In this document: piece after piece, positions 28,209 to 36,779 of the stretch
How the letters are laid out: each line of letters opens with the position of its first letter
Position numbering within the stretch: position 1 is the first letter of the stretch
DNA from: Algoriphagus sp. PAP.12
GTDB taxonomy: Bacteria > Bacteroidota > Bacteroidia > Cytophagales > Cyclobacteriaceae
Direction of reading: 5' to 3'
Length of the DNA stretch: 64,000 nucleotides
Assembly: GCF_026652115.1 (NCBI RefSeq)
Contig: NZ_JAPPSQ010000008.1
Location: 62,001-126,000 of the forward strand
The notes under the pieces: generated by a model
Database searches by the model: none
The model's input: the letters and a program-made list of their open reading frames with translations, nothing else
Told to the model about the DNA's origin: nothing
Position numbers and translations under genes: made by a program

Positions 28209-29552
28209 ATGATGAAAAGTATTCTGATCACCGGTGCAAATATAGTCAATGAGGGGCGGATCTTTCGTGGAGATGTTTTAGTAGAGGATGGAAGGATTGC
28301 CAAAATTGGAGAAAATCTAGCAGGAACAGCTGCTGATAAAACAATCAACGCTGAGGGAAAATACCTACTCCCTGGCGTGATCGATGATCAAGTACATTTC
28401 AGAGAACCTGGACTAACTCACAAAGGTGAAATCTATACTGAAGCAAAGGCTGGTGTGGCTGGCGGTACAACTTCCTTTATGGAAATGCCAAATACAGTTC
28501 CTCAGGCAGTGACTATCCCGCTTTTGGAAGAAAAATACGCAAGGGCAAAGGAGGTTTCTTTAGCCAATTATAGCTTCTTCTTTGGTGCAACTAATGACAA
28601 TCTTAAAGAAATCCTCAAAGTAGATCCTAAAAATGTTTGTGGCATCAAAGTATTCCAAGGTTCCTCTACAGGAAACATGCTGGTAGATAACCTGGAAGTT
28701 TTGGAAGGGATATTCAAAGAATGTAAAATGCTTATTGCGATCCATTCTGAAAATGACAATATTATCAAGGCAAATCTGGAGTCTTTCAAAGAAATCTATG
28801 GAGATGACATTCCTGTCAAATATCATCCAAAGATCAGATCTGAAGAGGCATGCTATGATGCTTCGAGCCGAGCAGTTGCCATGGCAAAGAAATATGGCAC
28901 TCGCTTGCATATCCTCCACATCAGCACTGCCAAAGAGCTAGAGCTTTTCGACAACACGATTCCTTTGGAAGAGAAAAATGTGACTGCAGAAGCTTGCATC
29001 CACCACATGTGGTTCTCTGAAAAGGATTATGACACAAAAGGAACCTTAATTAAATGGAACCCCGCTGTGAAAACTGAAAAGGATAGAGATGGAATCTTCA
29101 ACGGAGTTCTTTCTGATAAAATCGATGTGATTGCAACAGACCATGCGCCGCATACATTGGAAGAAAAGGATCAAGTCTATACTAAGGCCCCTTCTGGCGG
29201 ACCTTTGATCCAGCATAGCCTTGTTGCCATGTTGGATTTTTATCACCAAGGAAAAATCAGCCTGGAGAAGATTGTCGAGAAAATGAGCCACAATGTCGCC
29301 AAGCTATTTAGAATCGAGGAGCGCGGATACATCCGTGAGGGATATCATGCAGATTTAGTATTGGTGGACCTGAATGATCCATGGACAGTAAGCAAAGAAA
29401 ACATCTTGGCAAAATGCGGCTGGTCTCCATTTGAAGGCCATACATTCCAGTCAAAAGTGAGCCATACGATCGTTTCTGGACATGTGGTATTTGAAAATGG
29501 ACAGTTTGATGAGAGTAAAAAAGGAGAAAGATTAAATTTTATCACAAAATAA
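28209..29552 (+). CDS. pyrC: Dihydroorotase, class I
   Basis: Cyclises carbamoyl-aspartate to dihydroorotate in pyrimidine synthesis. The 447-residue amidohydrolase has RxPG as FREPG, the probably carboxylated metal-bridging lysine K147 in CGIKVF, later His in AIHSEN and HILHIS, and the catalytic Asp in IATDHAPH. The first His of the usual DxHxH metal motif is replaced: residues 59-63 read DDQVH, so Q61 stands where a metal-binding His is expected. I recall this as common in Bacteroidota. Two adjacent ATGs (28209, 28212) are possible starts. A TATTTTTG box at 28184-28191 may be its promoter. Alternative: a non-catalytic dihydroorotase-like paralogue, less likely. Confidence 0.88.
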   Translation: MMKSILITGANIVNEGRIFRGDVLVEDGRIAKIGENLAGTAADKTINAEGKYLLPGVIDDQVHFREPGLTHKGEIYTEAKAGVAGGTTSFMEMPNTVPQAVTIPLLEEKYARAKEVSLANYSFFFGATNDNLKEILKVDPKNVCGIKVFQGSSTGNMLVDNLEVLEGIFKECKMLIAIHSENDNIIKANLESFKEIYGDDIPVKYHPKIRSEEACYDASSRAVAMAKKYGTRLHILHISTAKELELFDNTIPLEEKNVTAEACIHHMWFSEKDYDTKGTLIKWNPAVKTEKDRDGIFNGVLSDKIDVIATDHAPHTLEEKDQVYTKAPSGGPLIQHSLVAMLDFYHQGKISLEKIVEKMSHNVAKLFRIEERGYIREGYHADLVLVDLNDPWTVSKENILAKCGWSPFEGHTFQSKVSHTIVSGHVVFENGQFDESKKGERLNFITK

Positions 29553-29563
29553 ACGCTTAGCTC

Positions 29564-29594
29564 TTGTTCGGATAAATCAAACTTTTTACCTTTG
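29564..29594 (+). promoter_or_regulatory. Promoter of the tRNA-His transcription unit
   Basis: TTG (29564-29566), 20 bases, TACCTTTG (29587-29594): a full match to the Bacteroidota TTG-N17-23-TAnnTTTG pattern. The predicted start is about 33 bases before the tRNA. Confidence 0.7.
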
Positions 29595-29633
29595 CCAACC
29601 GATTGAGAAAGGAGTTCTCAAGAGAAATAAAAT

Positions 29634-29708
29634 GGTGATTGTAGCTCAGCTGGTTAGAGCGCTGGTTTGTGGCACCAGAGGTCGCCGGTTCGAACCCGGT
29701 CTTTCACC
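29634..29708 (+). tRNA. tRNA-His (anticodon GTG)
   Basis: Complete cloverleaf: D stem GCTC/GAGC, anticodon stem CTGGT/ACCAG with loop TTGTGGC (anticodon GTG), T loop TTCGAAC. The extra 5' G at 29634 opposite C73 (29708) is the tRNA-His identity element. CCA is not encoded. The acceptor stem has two consecutive T-T mismatches at positions 5:68 and 6:67, which is unusual. Confidence 0.93.
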
Positions 29709-29709
29709 C

Positions 29710-29736
29710 AAAACCCCTCCGAAACGAGGGGTTTTT
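29710..29736 (+). terminator. Terminator of tRNA-His
   Basis: Ten-bp stem AAAACCCCTC / GAGGGGTTTT with a 6-base loop and a T run, 2 bases after the tRNA. Confidence 0.88.
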
Positions 29737-29800
29737 GCTTTATACGGGGTGCCATTGGCACAACATTTGACAATTCTAGGTCAAACTAAACCAACTTGAG

Positions 29801-29941
29801 ATGTTTACTTTATTCAAATCATCGCCAAAATTCCCTGTAGTCCAACCAGTGGATATGCACGTGGTTAAAAACTACATGGTAAAATTTGAAGAATCTCTTA
29901 GAAATTTTGAAGAGATGCAAAAAGAGAATCTTAATTCCTAA
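29801..29941 (+). CDS. Small hypothetical protein, 46 residues
   Basis: ATG at 29801 to TAA at 29941. The product starts MFTLFKSSPKFPVVQPVDMH and ends in a predicted charged helix (KFEESLRNFEEMQKEN). It lies between two terminators: that of tRNA-His upstream and a clean rho-independent terminator 19 bases after its stop. That arrangement supports a separate short transcript. No family recognised. The alternative is a non-coding RNA that happens to contain an open frame. Confidence 0.5.
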   Translation: MFTLFKSSPKFPVVQPVDMHVVKNYMVKFEESLRNFEEMQKENLNS

Positions 29942-29959
29942 ATATTAAGGAGTTTAGAT

Positions 29960-29990
29960 AAAGGTTATGGAAACATAACCTTTATTTTTT
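29960..29990 (+). terminator. Terminator of the 46-residue ORF transcript
   Basis: Perfect 10-bp stem AAAGGTTATG / CATAACCTTT with a GAAA tetraloop, followed by TTATTTTTT-type T tract. Confidence 0.88.
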
Positions 29991-30050
29991 AGTATTTCGT
30001 TTTAACTATGGATACAAAATTCTATTTTAATGGGCTACAAATTAGGCCCT

Positions 30051-31967
30051 ATGAGTTATATCCATTTCGATAAAACACAATTGATTAATCTGAATTACTC
30101 TCTGGACAGGGAAACAATTCGGACAAATCGCTCTGGAACGTACACCAGCACTACAATTATCGGTTGTAACACCAGAAAGTACCATGGACTACTGGTAGCC
30201 CCTCAACCTCAGATTGATTCACAAAATCACGTATTTTTATCAACTGTTCACGAGACGGTTATCCAGCACGGATCCAAATTCAATCTTGGAATAAGTAAAT
30301 TTCCTGGAAATTACTCTCCTCGAGGACACAAATATTTGGAAGATTACGATTCTGAACCCATCCCAAAATTAACTTATCGCGTCGGCGGAGTCCTTTTGCA
30401 AAAGGAATTAATCCTGGACACAAATAGAGACCGGGTGATGATTCGCTATACTTTATTGGAAGCTCACTCTCCTACAAAGATCCGTATCTCTCCATTCTTA
30501 GCTTTTAGAGGATACCATACCCTTTGCAAGGAAAATTCAGACATCAATAAAGATTTCGAAGTTGTTCCTTGTGGAGCTAAGTTTCAGCTTTACCCTATTT
30601 ATGATCCACTTTACCTTCAGCTTTCGAAAGCAAACACTTTTGTTTCAGACCCCAACTGGTACAACAACATAGAGTATATTCTAGAAAGAGAAAGAGGATA
30701 TGAATATCAGGAAGACCTTTTTGTACCGGGATATTTTGAATTTGACATCAAGAAAGGAGAATCGGTGATTTTCTCAGCTGGACTAACTGATGCCGATCCT
30801 AAAACTCGTGAGAGAGCATTTTCCAAAGAAATCGCACGACGAATCCCTAGAAGTAATTTTGAAAACTGTTTAAAGAATTCTGCTTCTCAATTTATCCGAA
30901 GAAGAAACGGTGACACGAGAATTATCGCGGGTTATCCTTGGTTTGGATGGTGGGGAAGAGACACGTTTATTGCGGCTCCCGGCTTAACACTTCCTATGGG
31001 TGACAATGAAACATTCCTTGAGATCATGGACACCATGGCAAAGGATCTAACTGGCCCACTTTTTCCAAATGTCGGCAGTGGAACCTTCACCAACATGAAT
31101 TCAATCGATGCACCACTTTGGTTCTTCTGGTCACTTCAGCAATACATCCAATTTACCGGAGATATCCAAACAGTCAAATCTAGATATCTTGACAAGCTCA
31201 AAGGAATCATTGAAGGCTATAAGGCTGGAACAGATTTCAACATCCACATGCTTGACAATGGATTGATCTATGGCGGAAATGACGGCCTAGCACTTACTTG
31301 GATGGATGCAGTTACACCTGATGGCCCAGTGACCCCTAGAACTGGATGTCCTGTCGAGATTCAAGCTCTTTGGTACAATGCATTATGCTTCTACCATGAG
31401 CTAAGCGGAGATGAATCTTCCATCGAATTGGCAGCAAAAGTCAATGAAAGTTTTGAAAAAGAATTTTGGGATGAGGAAAAAGGATATTTAGCTGACTATA
31501 TTAATGGTGAGTTTAAAGATTGGGCTATTCGTCCAAATATGGTTTTCGCTACATCGCTACCCTATACGATGCTTAGTGAAAGTCAGAATGACCAGATTTT
31601 AGAAACTGCTAAATCCACGTTATTAACTACTCGTGGATTAAGAACACTAACCCCAGAAGACCCTGCTTACAAAGGATATTATTTTGGAGATCAGATCAGT
31701 AGAGATCAAGCATATCATAACGGAACCGTTTGGGTTTGGCCATTAGGCCATTTTATGGAAGGCTACATCAAGCTGCATGGAAAGTCTGCAAAAAACTTCC
31801 TTAAGAAAATCTTAAAAGGTTTTGATGACGTGATTACACAATACGGTGTAGGAACAGTTGCGGAAATATATGACGGAGATCCTCCTCACCGTCCCAAAGG
31901 AGCTATTTCTCAAGCATGGAGTGTCGCTGAATTGCTTAGAATGATGGAATTGGTCAAAAGTTTATAA
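30051..31967 (+). CDS. Glycogen debranching enzyme family protein (amylo-alpha-1,6-glucosidase, GH133-like)
   Basis: A 638-residue enzyme when started at the ATG at 30051 (MSYIHFDKTQLINLNYSL, the family-like N-terminus); another ATG at 30030 would add 7 residues. An N-terminal GDE_N beta-sandwich domain (about 1-220, TRKYHGLLVAP) precedes an (alpha/alpha)6 barrel from about 280, with GYPWFGWWGRDTFIA, TWMDAV and YHNGTVWVWPLGHF. The last carries an acid region typical of this class. It hydrolyses alpha-1,6 branches of glycogen-like glucan in the cytoplasm (no signal peptide). First of three tightly linked genes with a GT4 glycosyltransferase and a GH57 enzyme. Confidence 0.88.
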   Translation: MSYIHFDKTQLINLNYSLDRETIRTNRSGTYTSTTIIGCNTRKYHGLLVAPQPQIDSQNHVFLSTVHETVIQHGSKFNLGISKFPGNYSPRGHKYLEDYDSEPIPKLTYRVGGVLLQKELILDTNRDRVMIRYTLLEAHSPTKIRISPFLAFRGYHTLCKENSDINKDFEVVPCGAKFQLYPIYDPLYLQLSKANTFVSDPNWYNNIEYILERERGYEYQEDLFVPGYFEFDIKKGESVIFSAGLTDADPKTRERAFSKEIARRIPRSNFENCLKNSASQFIRRRNGDTRIIAGYPWFGWWGRDTFIAAPGLTLPMGDNETFLEIMDTMAKDLTGPLFPNVGSGTFTNMNSIDAPLWFFWSLQQYIQFTGDIQTVKSRYLDKLKGIIEGYKAGTDFNIHMLDNGLIYGGNDGLALTWMDAVTPDGPVTPRTGCPVEIQALWYNALCFYHELSGDESSIELAAKVNESFEKEFWDEEKGYLADYINGEFKDWAIRPNMVFATSLPYTMLSESQNDQILETAKSTLLTTRGLRTLTPEDPAYKGYYFGDQISRDQAYHNGTVWVWPLGHFMEGYIKLHGKSAKNFLKKILKGFDDVITQYGVGTVAEIYDGDPPHRPKGAISQAWSVAELLRMMELVKSL

Positions 31968-31976
31968 TTAATTTTT

Positions 31977-33266
31977 ATGAGAGTATTAATGTTCGGATGG
32001 GAATTCCCTCCACATATTTCGGGAGGTTTAGGCACAGCTTGTTATGGCTTGGTCAAAGGACTTGCCCACCACAACCAAGACATCATTTTTGTGGTACCCA
32101 AACTTTGGGGAGACGAAGAACCTTTGGCTAGGTTTGTCAATGCCAGCGACGTTGCAATAGATTACAAGGAGAGGAAATTTAAAAAGATTTGGAAAAACCT
32201 CACTTATTTAGAAGTAAGCAGTTTTTTGGTCCCTTATTTAGGACCAGAGGAGTATAAAAAATTTACTGATTACGCGATTCATGACCGAGCTGATGTAGAT
32301 GATAGCATATTTTCCCCTAAGTACCAATTCAGCGGAAAATATGGAAAAAATCTCATGGAAGAGGTTAGCAGATATGCATTGACAGGCGCCCAAATTGCGA
32401 GAGACAGGGATGATTTTGACATTATTCATGCACATGACTGGCTCTCTTTTCCAGCTGGAATTGCTGCGAAAGAAATTTCCGGAAAGCCTTTAGTTGCCCA
32501 TGTACATGCCACAGAATTTGACAGGTCAGGAAAATCGGTCAACCAGCCAGTTTATGATATTGAGCGTGCAGGCATGGAAGCAGCCGATCATGTTCTTGCG
32601 GTAAGTCAACTGACTAAAAACACGATTGTCACCAAATACGGAATCCCTGAAGAAAAAGTCAGCGTACTGCACAATGCAGTATTGGATGCCAGCATCATTA
32701 AGTCTAAATATGACAAGAAAGTACCTGAGAAAATTGTGACCTTCTTAGGGAGAATCACTTTCCAAAAGGGACCTGAATATTTTGTGGAAGCTGCGAAAAA
32801 AGTATTGGACAGAGATCCAAATGTTCGTTTTGTAATGGCTGGATCGGGTGACTTGCTAAATCGAATGATTGACCGGGTAGCAGAATTGCGAATAGCATCC
32901 AAATTCCATTTTACAGGCTTTTTGAAAGGCGATGATGTGGATCATATGTATGCAATTTCGGATGTCTATGTGATGCCCTCAGTTTCTGAACCTTTTGGAA
33001 TCTCACCACTGGAGGCCGTAAGACACAATACTCCAGTGATAATCTCCAAGCAATCTGGAGTTGCAGAGGTTTTGGTCAATGCCATCAAAATAGACTTTTG
33101 GGACATTGACTCAATGGCAGATTCAATTTTTGCCTTACTCCACTACAATGGAATTTCCCGCATGTTCAAAGAGATGGGAAGCCAAGAATTAAAAAAATTA
33201 AAATGGGAACATGTGGCTGCTAAACTGGTCACTGTTTACGAAAAAACTATATCCGCACGACCATGA
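31977..33266 (+). CDS. Glycosyltransferase family 4, glycogen-synthase-like
   Basis: A 429-residue GT-B retaining glycosyltransferase. The N-terminus MRVLMFGWEFPPHISGGLGT has the glycine-rich loop shared with glycogen synthases; IIHAHDWLSFPAGI and the late EPFGISPLEAV (the EX7E donor-site motif) are intact. Between genes for debranching enzyme and a GH57 enzyme, the likely product is an alpha-glucan or glucosylated precursor; this is inference from neighbourhood and from similar gene trios in other Bacteroidota. It begins 9 bases after the first gene and overlaps the third by 4 bases (ATGA). Confidence 0.87.
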   Translation: MRVLMFGWEFPPHISGGLGTACYGLVKGLAHHNQDIIFVVPKLWGDEEPLARFVNASDVAIDYKERKFKKIWKNLTYLEVSSFLVPYLGPEEYKKFTDYAIHDRADVDDSIFSPKYQFSGKYGKNLMEEVSRYALTGAQIARDRDDFDIIHAHDWLSFPAGIAAKEISGKPLVAHVHATEFDRSGKSVNQPVYDIERAGMEAADHVLAVSQLTKNTIVTKYGIPEEKVSVLHNAVLDASIIKSKYDKKVPEKIVTFLGRITFQKGPEYFVEAAKKVLDRDPNVRFVMAGSGDLLNRMIDRVAELRIASKFHFTGFLKGDDVDHMYAISDVYVMPSVSEPFGISPLEAVRHNTPVIISKQSGVAEVLVNAIKIDFWDIDSMADSIFALLHYNGISRMFKEMGSQELKKLKWEHVAAKLVTVYEKTISARP

Positions 33267-34471
33267 GAAGCATTTGTTTTTATTTTCAGGTTCATCAACC
33301 ATACCGCTTAAAACCTTATCGTTTTTTTGATATTGGTGACGATCATTACTATTGGGATGACTTTCTAAACAGAAGTGTCATTAGAAAAATCGCACAGAAG
33401 TGTTACCTCCCAATGAATTCACTACTTTTGGATCTGATCCACCAATACCCCGGTCAGTTCAAAGTTACTTTCTCCTTCTCAGGCACCTTTATGGATCAAT
33501 TGGAGGCTTACGCACCAGATGTTTTAGAAAGCTTCCAGAGATTGGTGAAAACTGGCCAAGTGGAACTCTTAAGCGAAACTTACGGACATGCTCTCGCTGC
33601 CTTAAAAAGCAAAGATGAGTTTTCCTCAATGGTGGATCAACATCGAGAAAAAATCCAGGCACTGTTTGATGGCTATACTCCAAAAGTTTTCAGAAATACA
33701 GAATTGATTTATTCAGATCAGATTGGAGCAATGGTCGCAGACATGGGTTATAAAGGGATATTGACTGAAGGTGCCAAGCACGTTTTGGGATGGAAAAGCC
33801 CTAATTATGTCTACCATAATTCTATCAAACCAGACTTGAAAGTTCTATTGAAAAACTTTAGGCTGTCAGATGATATTGCATTTCGATTCAGCAATAAAAC
33901 CTGGGAAGATTATCCATTGACTACAGATAAATTCATCAATTGGATCAACGCCATTCCAAAAAGTGAGCAGGTATTAAACCTATTTATGGATTATGAAACT
34001 TTTGGTGAGCATCAATGGGCCGAGACAGGGATTTTTGAATTCATGAAAGCATTGCCTAGGGCAGTATTTAACAAAACTGATTTTGGTTTTGCCACTCCTT
34101 CAGAGATCATTGACCAAGTTTCAGCTATTAGTCCGATTCACGTCCCTACCCCAATTTCTTGGGCAGATGAAGAAAGAGATTTGACTGCTTGGCTTGGAAA
34201 CGATTTGCAGGATGAAGCATTTGACAGACTCTATGATTTGGAAAACATGGTTAAAAAGACCAACGATCAGGATTTGTTGAGAGACTGGAATTATCTACAG
34301 ACATCCGATCACTTCTACTATATGTGTACCAAGTTCTTCTCCGATGGGGATATCCACTCCTATTTCAGCCCTTATGACACGCCATATGATGCATTTATCA
34401 ATTATATGAATGTGCTCAGTGATTTTGTCCTAAGGGTAAAAGAAAAATTAAAAGAACCCGTAATTGCATAA
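33263..34471 (+). CDS. Glycoside hydrolase family 57 (alpha-amylase/glucanotransferase type)
   Basis: A 402-residue GH57 enzyme without signal peptide. The five GH57 regions can be followed: FQVHQPYRL (residues 8-16), the GHALAAL region (108-114), the nucleophile E147 in FRNTELIYSD, the acid/base D243 in LFMDYETFGEHQ, and a C-terminal helical region with LENMVKK. GH57 members act as alpha-amylases, 4-alpha-glucanotransferases or branching enzymes; the exact activity cannot be told. The 4-base ATGA overlap with the GT4 gene implies translational coupling. A strong terminator ends the operon. Confidence 0.9.
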   Translation: MRSICFYFQVHQPYRLKPYRFFDIGDDHYYWDDFLNRSVIRKIAQKCYLPMNSLLLDLIHQYPGQFKVTFSFSGTFMDQLEAYAPDVLESFQRLVKTGQVELLSETYGHALAALKSKDEFSSMVDQHREKIQALFDGYTPKVFRNTELIYSDQIGAMVADMGYKGILTEGAKHVLGWKSPNYVYHNSIKPDLKVLLKNFRLSDDIAFRFSNKTWEDYPLTTDKFINWINAIPKSEQVLNLFMDYETFGEHQWAETGIFEFMKALPRAVFNKTDFGFATPSEIIDQVSAISPIHVPTPISWADEERDLTAWLGNDLQDEAFDRLYDLENMVKKTNDQDLLRDWNYLQTSDHFYYMCTKFFSDGDIHSYFSPYDTPYDAFINYMNVLSDFVLRVKEKLKEPVIA

Positions 34472-34510
34472 AAAAAGGGCCTGTTTTTTTTTGGAAAACA
34501 GGCCCTTTTT
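34472..34510. terminator. Bidirectional terminator between GH57 and TIG lipoprotein genes
   Basis: Sixteen-bp stem AAAAAGGGCCTGTTTT / AAAACAGGCCCTTTTT with a 7-base loop, immediately after the GH57 stop. Confidence 0.9.
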
Positions 34511-34529
34511 GTTTTGGATCCAAAATCAA

Positions 34530-36644
34530 TTATAATTTCACTTTATAAATCCCTCCAGATCCTGGAGAAACTTCCTCACCTGTAGATGGGTTAATTGGTG
34601 TTTGAAGAAGTATATAAGCATCTCCACTTTTATCCACAACAAAAGTCTTCATCGCACTTTCCCCTGACCTGATGTAATAAGTATTTCCTGCGAATTGGAA
34701 AGTCTGAATAATTGAGAACTCACCCAATTTTTGAAAATTCCCGCTTGCATTCATTTGTTTTCCTAAAGTATAATTCAACTTTGGATAACTGGTAACACCA
34801 ATGTTTGCATTGTCTAGAGAAGCAGCTGCCATTGCATAAATATTTGAATTTCTGTAATCCATACCGATCAATCTGGTGAACGAAGCCCCGTCAGCTCTTA
34901 TAGAGAGAAGTTGATCTTTCCAACTAATAAAATCTCCAACGCTTTCTCCATCTCCATCAAAGTACTTAGTATCACCTATGGATCGCTTTGACACATAGCG
35001 GTATTTGTTTCCGGACATCGCCAGCAAAAACACGAAGTTGCCTGCATCTTCTTGTAGAACCTTTCTGTTCAAAAAGTTTTTATCATAGCTCGCAAAAACA
35101 TAACCTGGACCTGGAGAAACAAATTCAGGCATGTAGATTCTCTCGTTGTCTCCGACAAATAAACCATACGGATCGGCTCCATTGGTGATTTTATGGTCTC
35201 CAAACATTTCAACACTGTTAGATGAAAGGTTCAACTTAAAGCCATTTTGAACTCCCCCTATCATAAATACACCACTTTTGATCCCAAAAAGTGTATTCCC
35301 TTTTGGATAAAGTGCAAGCGGTAAGGTCAAAGAATTATAAACATTCAAATCATTTTTATAAATCTCACTTTCGGTACCTGCAAGTTTGGTGACAGAATTA
35401 GTAGTAAGATCAATTGACAACAAAGAAGATGCAGTCACTGCATACAAAACATTCTTTTCTGCGTCAATTTGAATATTCCAAATTGCTCCAAATTCATTGG
35501 CATTTGACAAAACTTCCTCAAAGCTGATATCTCCATCAATCACTTCAAAAATCTCCTCAACTGGAAGTCCCAATGTTTCTTGTTTTTCTTCGATTTGAAG
35601 TTCTGGTCCTTCTACAGCGTCTTTACCTTTTCTAGCTACTGTAACATTTCCTGTAACAGCGCCTTCAGGAACTACAACTTTCAAACTCGTCAAAGAGGCA
35701 GAATTAATCACCAAAACTTTTTCTCCCATTTTAACTTCCAAAAGTGATTTATCAGTGTCAAAGTGCTTCCCAATGATTGAAACTTCGTCACCAACTTTAG
35801 CCAGATCAGTAGAAATACTCGAAATGATTGGCTCATAATAAAACATCTCTGTTTCCACTGATTCACCTAAAACTGACACCGAGAATTTCCCATGTTCTCC
35901 ATTCTCCGGAATCGACAATTTGATTTCTGTAGGAGAAGCACTCGTTGCCTCCACTAATAGATCATTCAATTTGATTGTATTTTCATCTTTCAATGCACTG
36001 AAACCAGTTCCCTTAATGCTCACCTCAATCCCGGCTTTCCCGTAGGAAGGAGTCAGACTTGCAATAGTTAAATCAGTTGTTGGATTGCTGATTTGGGATT
36101 TGGGTTTTGTCACTTTTTTGAAATCTTGAACCTCAAATGCTCCTTTGGATGTAAAAGTATTCCCATCCTTATCCTTGAAAGTAATATCCCAATCCAATGA
36201 CAATTTGTTGCCATCAATTTTGATAACAAGCTTTCCAGAAATGGCAAAAAAGCTATTGGTTCCTGAAAGAAACTTTACAAATGAGGGAGGCAATGCTTGG
36301 ACTCTAGCACTTTCAGAATTGGATCGGAGACCAGATGAGTTCACTCCCATTACAGCAGGGAAGGATTGGATTAAGGTAATTGTTCCATCCTTGAGCTCAT
36401 CCACAAAAAAAGTCAAACGCTCCGAATTTGGAAGTTGGGCTGTGACTTCTGCAGCACCAAATTCATCTCCTTCGTCTAAGAAATAAACTGCTTGAACAGA
36501 GCTTCCTGTAACAGAAAGGCTTTGACCTTTTAAATCACCGGTCAACTTATTTTCAGATGTAACATCCGGAGTAGGTGTATCAGAATCTTCCTGACAAGAA
36601 AACAAGGTCAAAAAGGCAAATAGAATAAAAAGGTTCTTTTTCAT
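34530..36644 (-). CDS. IPT/TIG-domain lipoprotein with propeller-like C-terminus
   Basis: A 704-residue lipoprotein: the signal peptide ends in LFSC with the lipidated Cys at residue 17, followed by an acidic/Pro/Thr linker (QEDSDTPTPD), which fits Bacteroidota surface export. An N-terminal beta domain (about 30-190) is followed by two IPT/TIG immunoglobulin-like domains (about 192-275, TPSYGKAGIEVSIKG; and 276-360, KVGDEVSIIG). The last 330 residues look like repeats of an NHL/Kelch-type propeller (ILYAVTASSLLSIDL, IYMPEFVSPGPGY). Similar proteins sit in polysaccharide-utilisation or surface-sensing contexts, but no SusC/D genes are adjacent here. Function unknown. Confidence 0.75.
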   Translation of the reverse strand: MKKNLFILFAFLTLFSCQEDSDTPTPDVTSENKLTGDLKGQSLSVTGSSVQAVYFLDEGDEFGAAEVTAQLPNSERLTFFVDELKDGTITLIQSFPAVMGVNSSGLRSNSESARVQALPPSFVKFLSGTNSFFAISGKLVIKIDGNKLSLDWDITFKDKDGNTFTSKGAFEVQDFKKVTKPKSQISNPTTDLTIASLTPSYGKAGIEVSIKGTGFSALKDENTIKLNDLLVEATSASPTEIKLSIPENGEHGKFSVSVLGESVETEMFYYEPIISSISTDLAKVGDEVSIIGKHFDTDKSLLEVKMGEKVLVINSASLTSLKVVVPEGAVTGNVTVARKGKDAVEGPELQIEEKQETLGLPVEEIFEVIDGDISFEEVLSNANEFGAIWNIQIDAEKNVLYAVTASSLLSIDLTTNSVTKLAGTESEIYKNDLNVYNSLTLPLALYPKGNTLFGIKSGVFMIGGVQNGFKLNLSSNSVEMFGDHKITNGADPYGLFVGDNERIYMPEFVSPGPGYVFASYDKNFLNRKVLQEDAGNFVFLLAMSGNKYRYVSKRSIGDTKYFDGDGESVGDFISWKDQLLSIRADGASFTRLIGMDYRNSNIYAMAAASLDNANIGVTSYPKLNYTLGKQMNASGNFQKLGEFSIIQTFQFAGNTYYIRSGESAMKTFVVDKSGDAYILLQTPINPSTGEEVSPGSGGIYKVKL

Positions 36645-36756
36645 ATGTTTTGTTTAAAAGAAAGGAATGAAGCTTATGCTTCAATTTTTCTTCAAAACTA
36701 CCTTCGGGAGGAAGGATGCACCATACGATAAATGCCCTATTTCTAGACCATAAAAA

Positions 36757-36775
36757 AAGGAGCGCTAAGCTCCTT
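36757..36775 (-). terminator. Terminator of the waaA-rsgA-PRTase-panB run
   Basis: Seven-bp stem AAGGAGC / GCTCCTT with a 5-base loop, followed on the minus strand by TTTTTTT; it lies 5 bases after the panB stop. Confidence 0.85.
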
Positions 36776-36779
36776 GATA

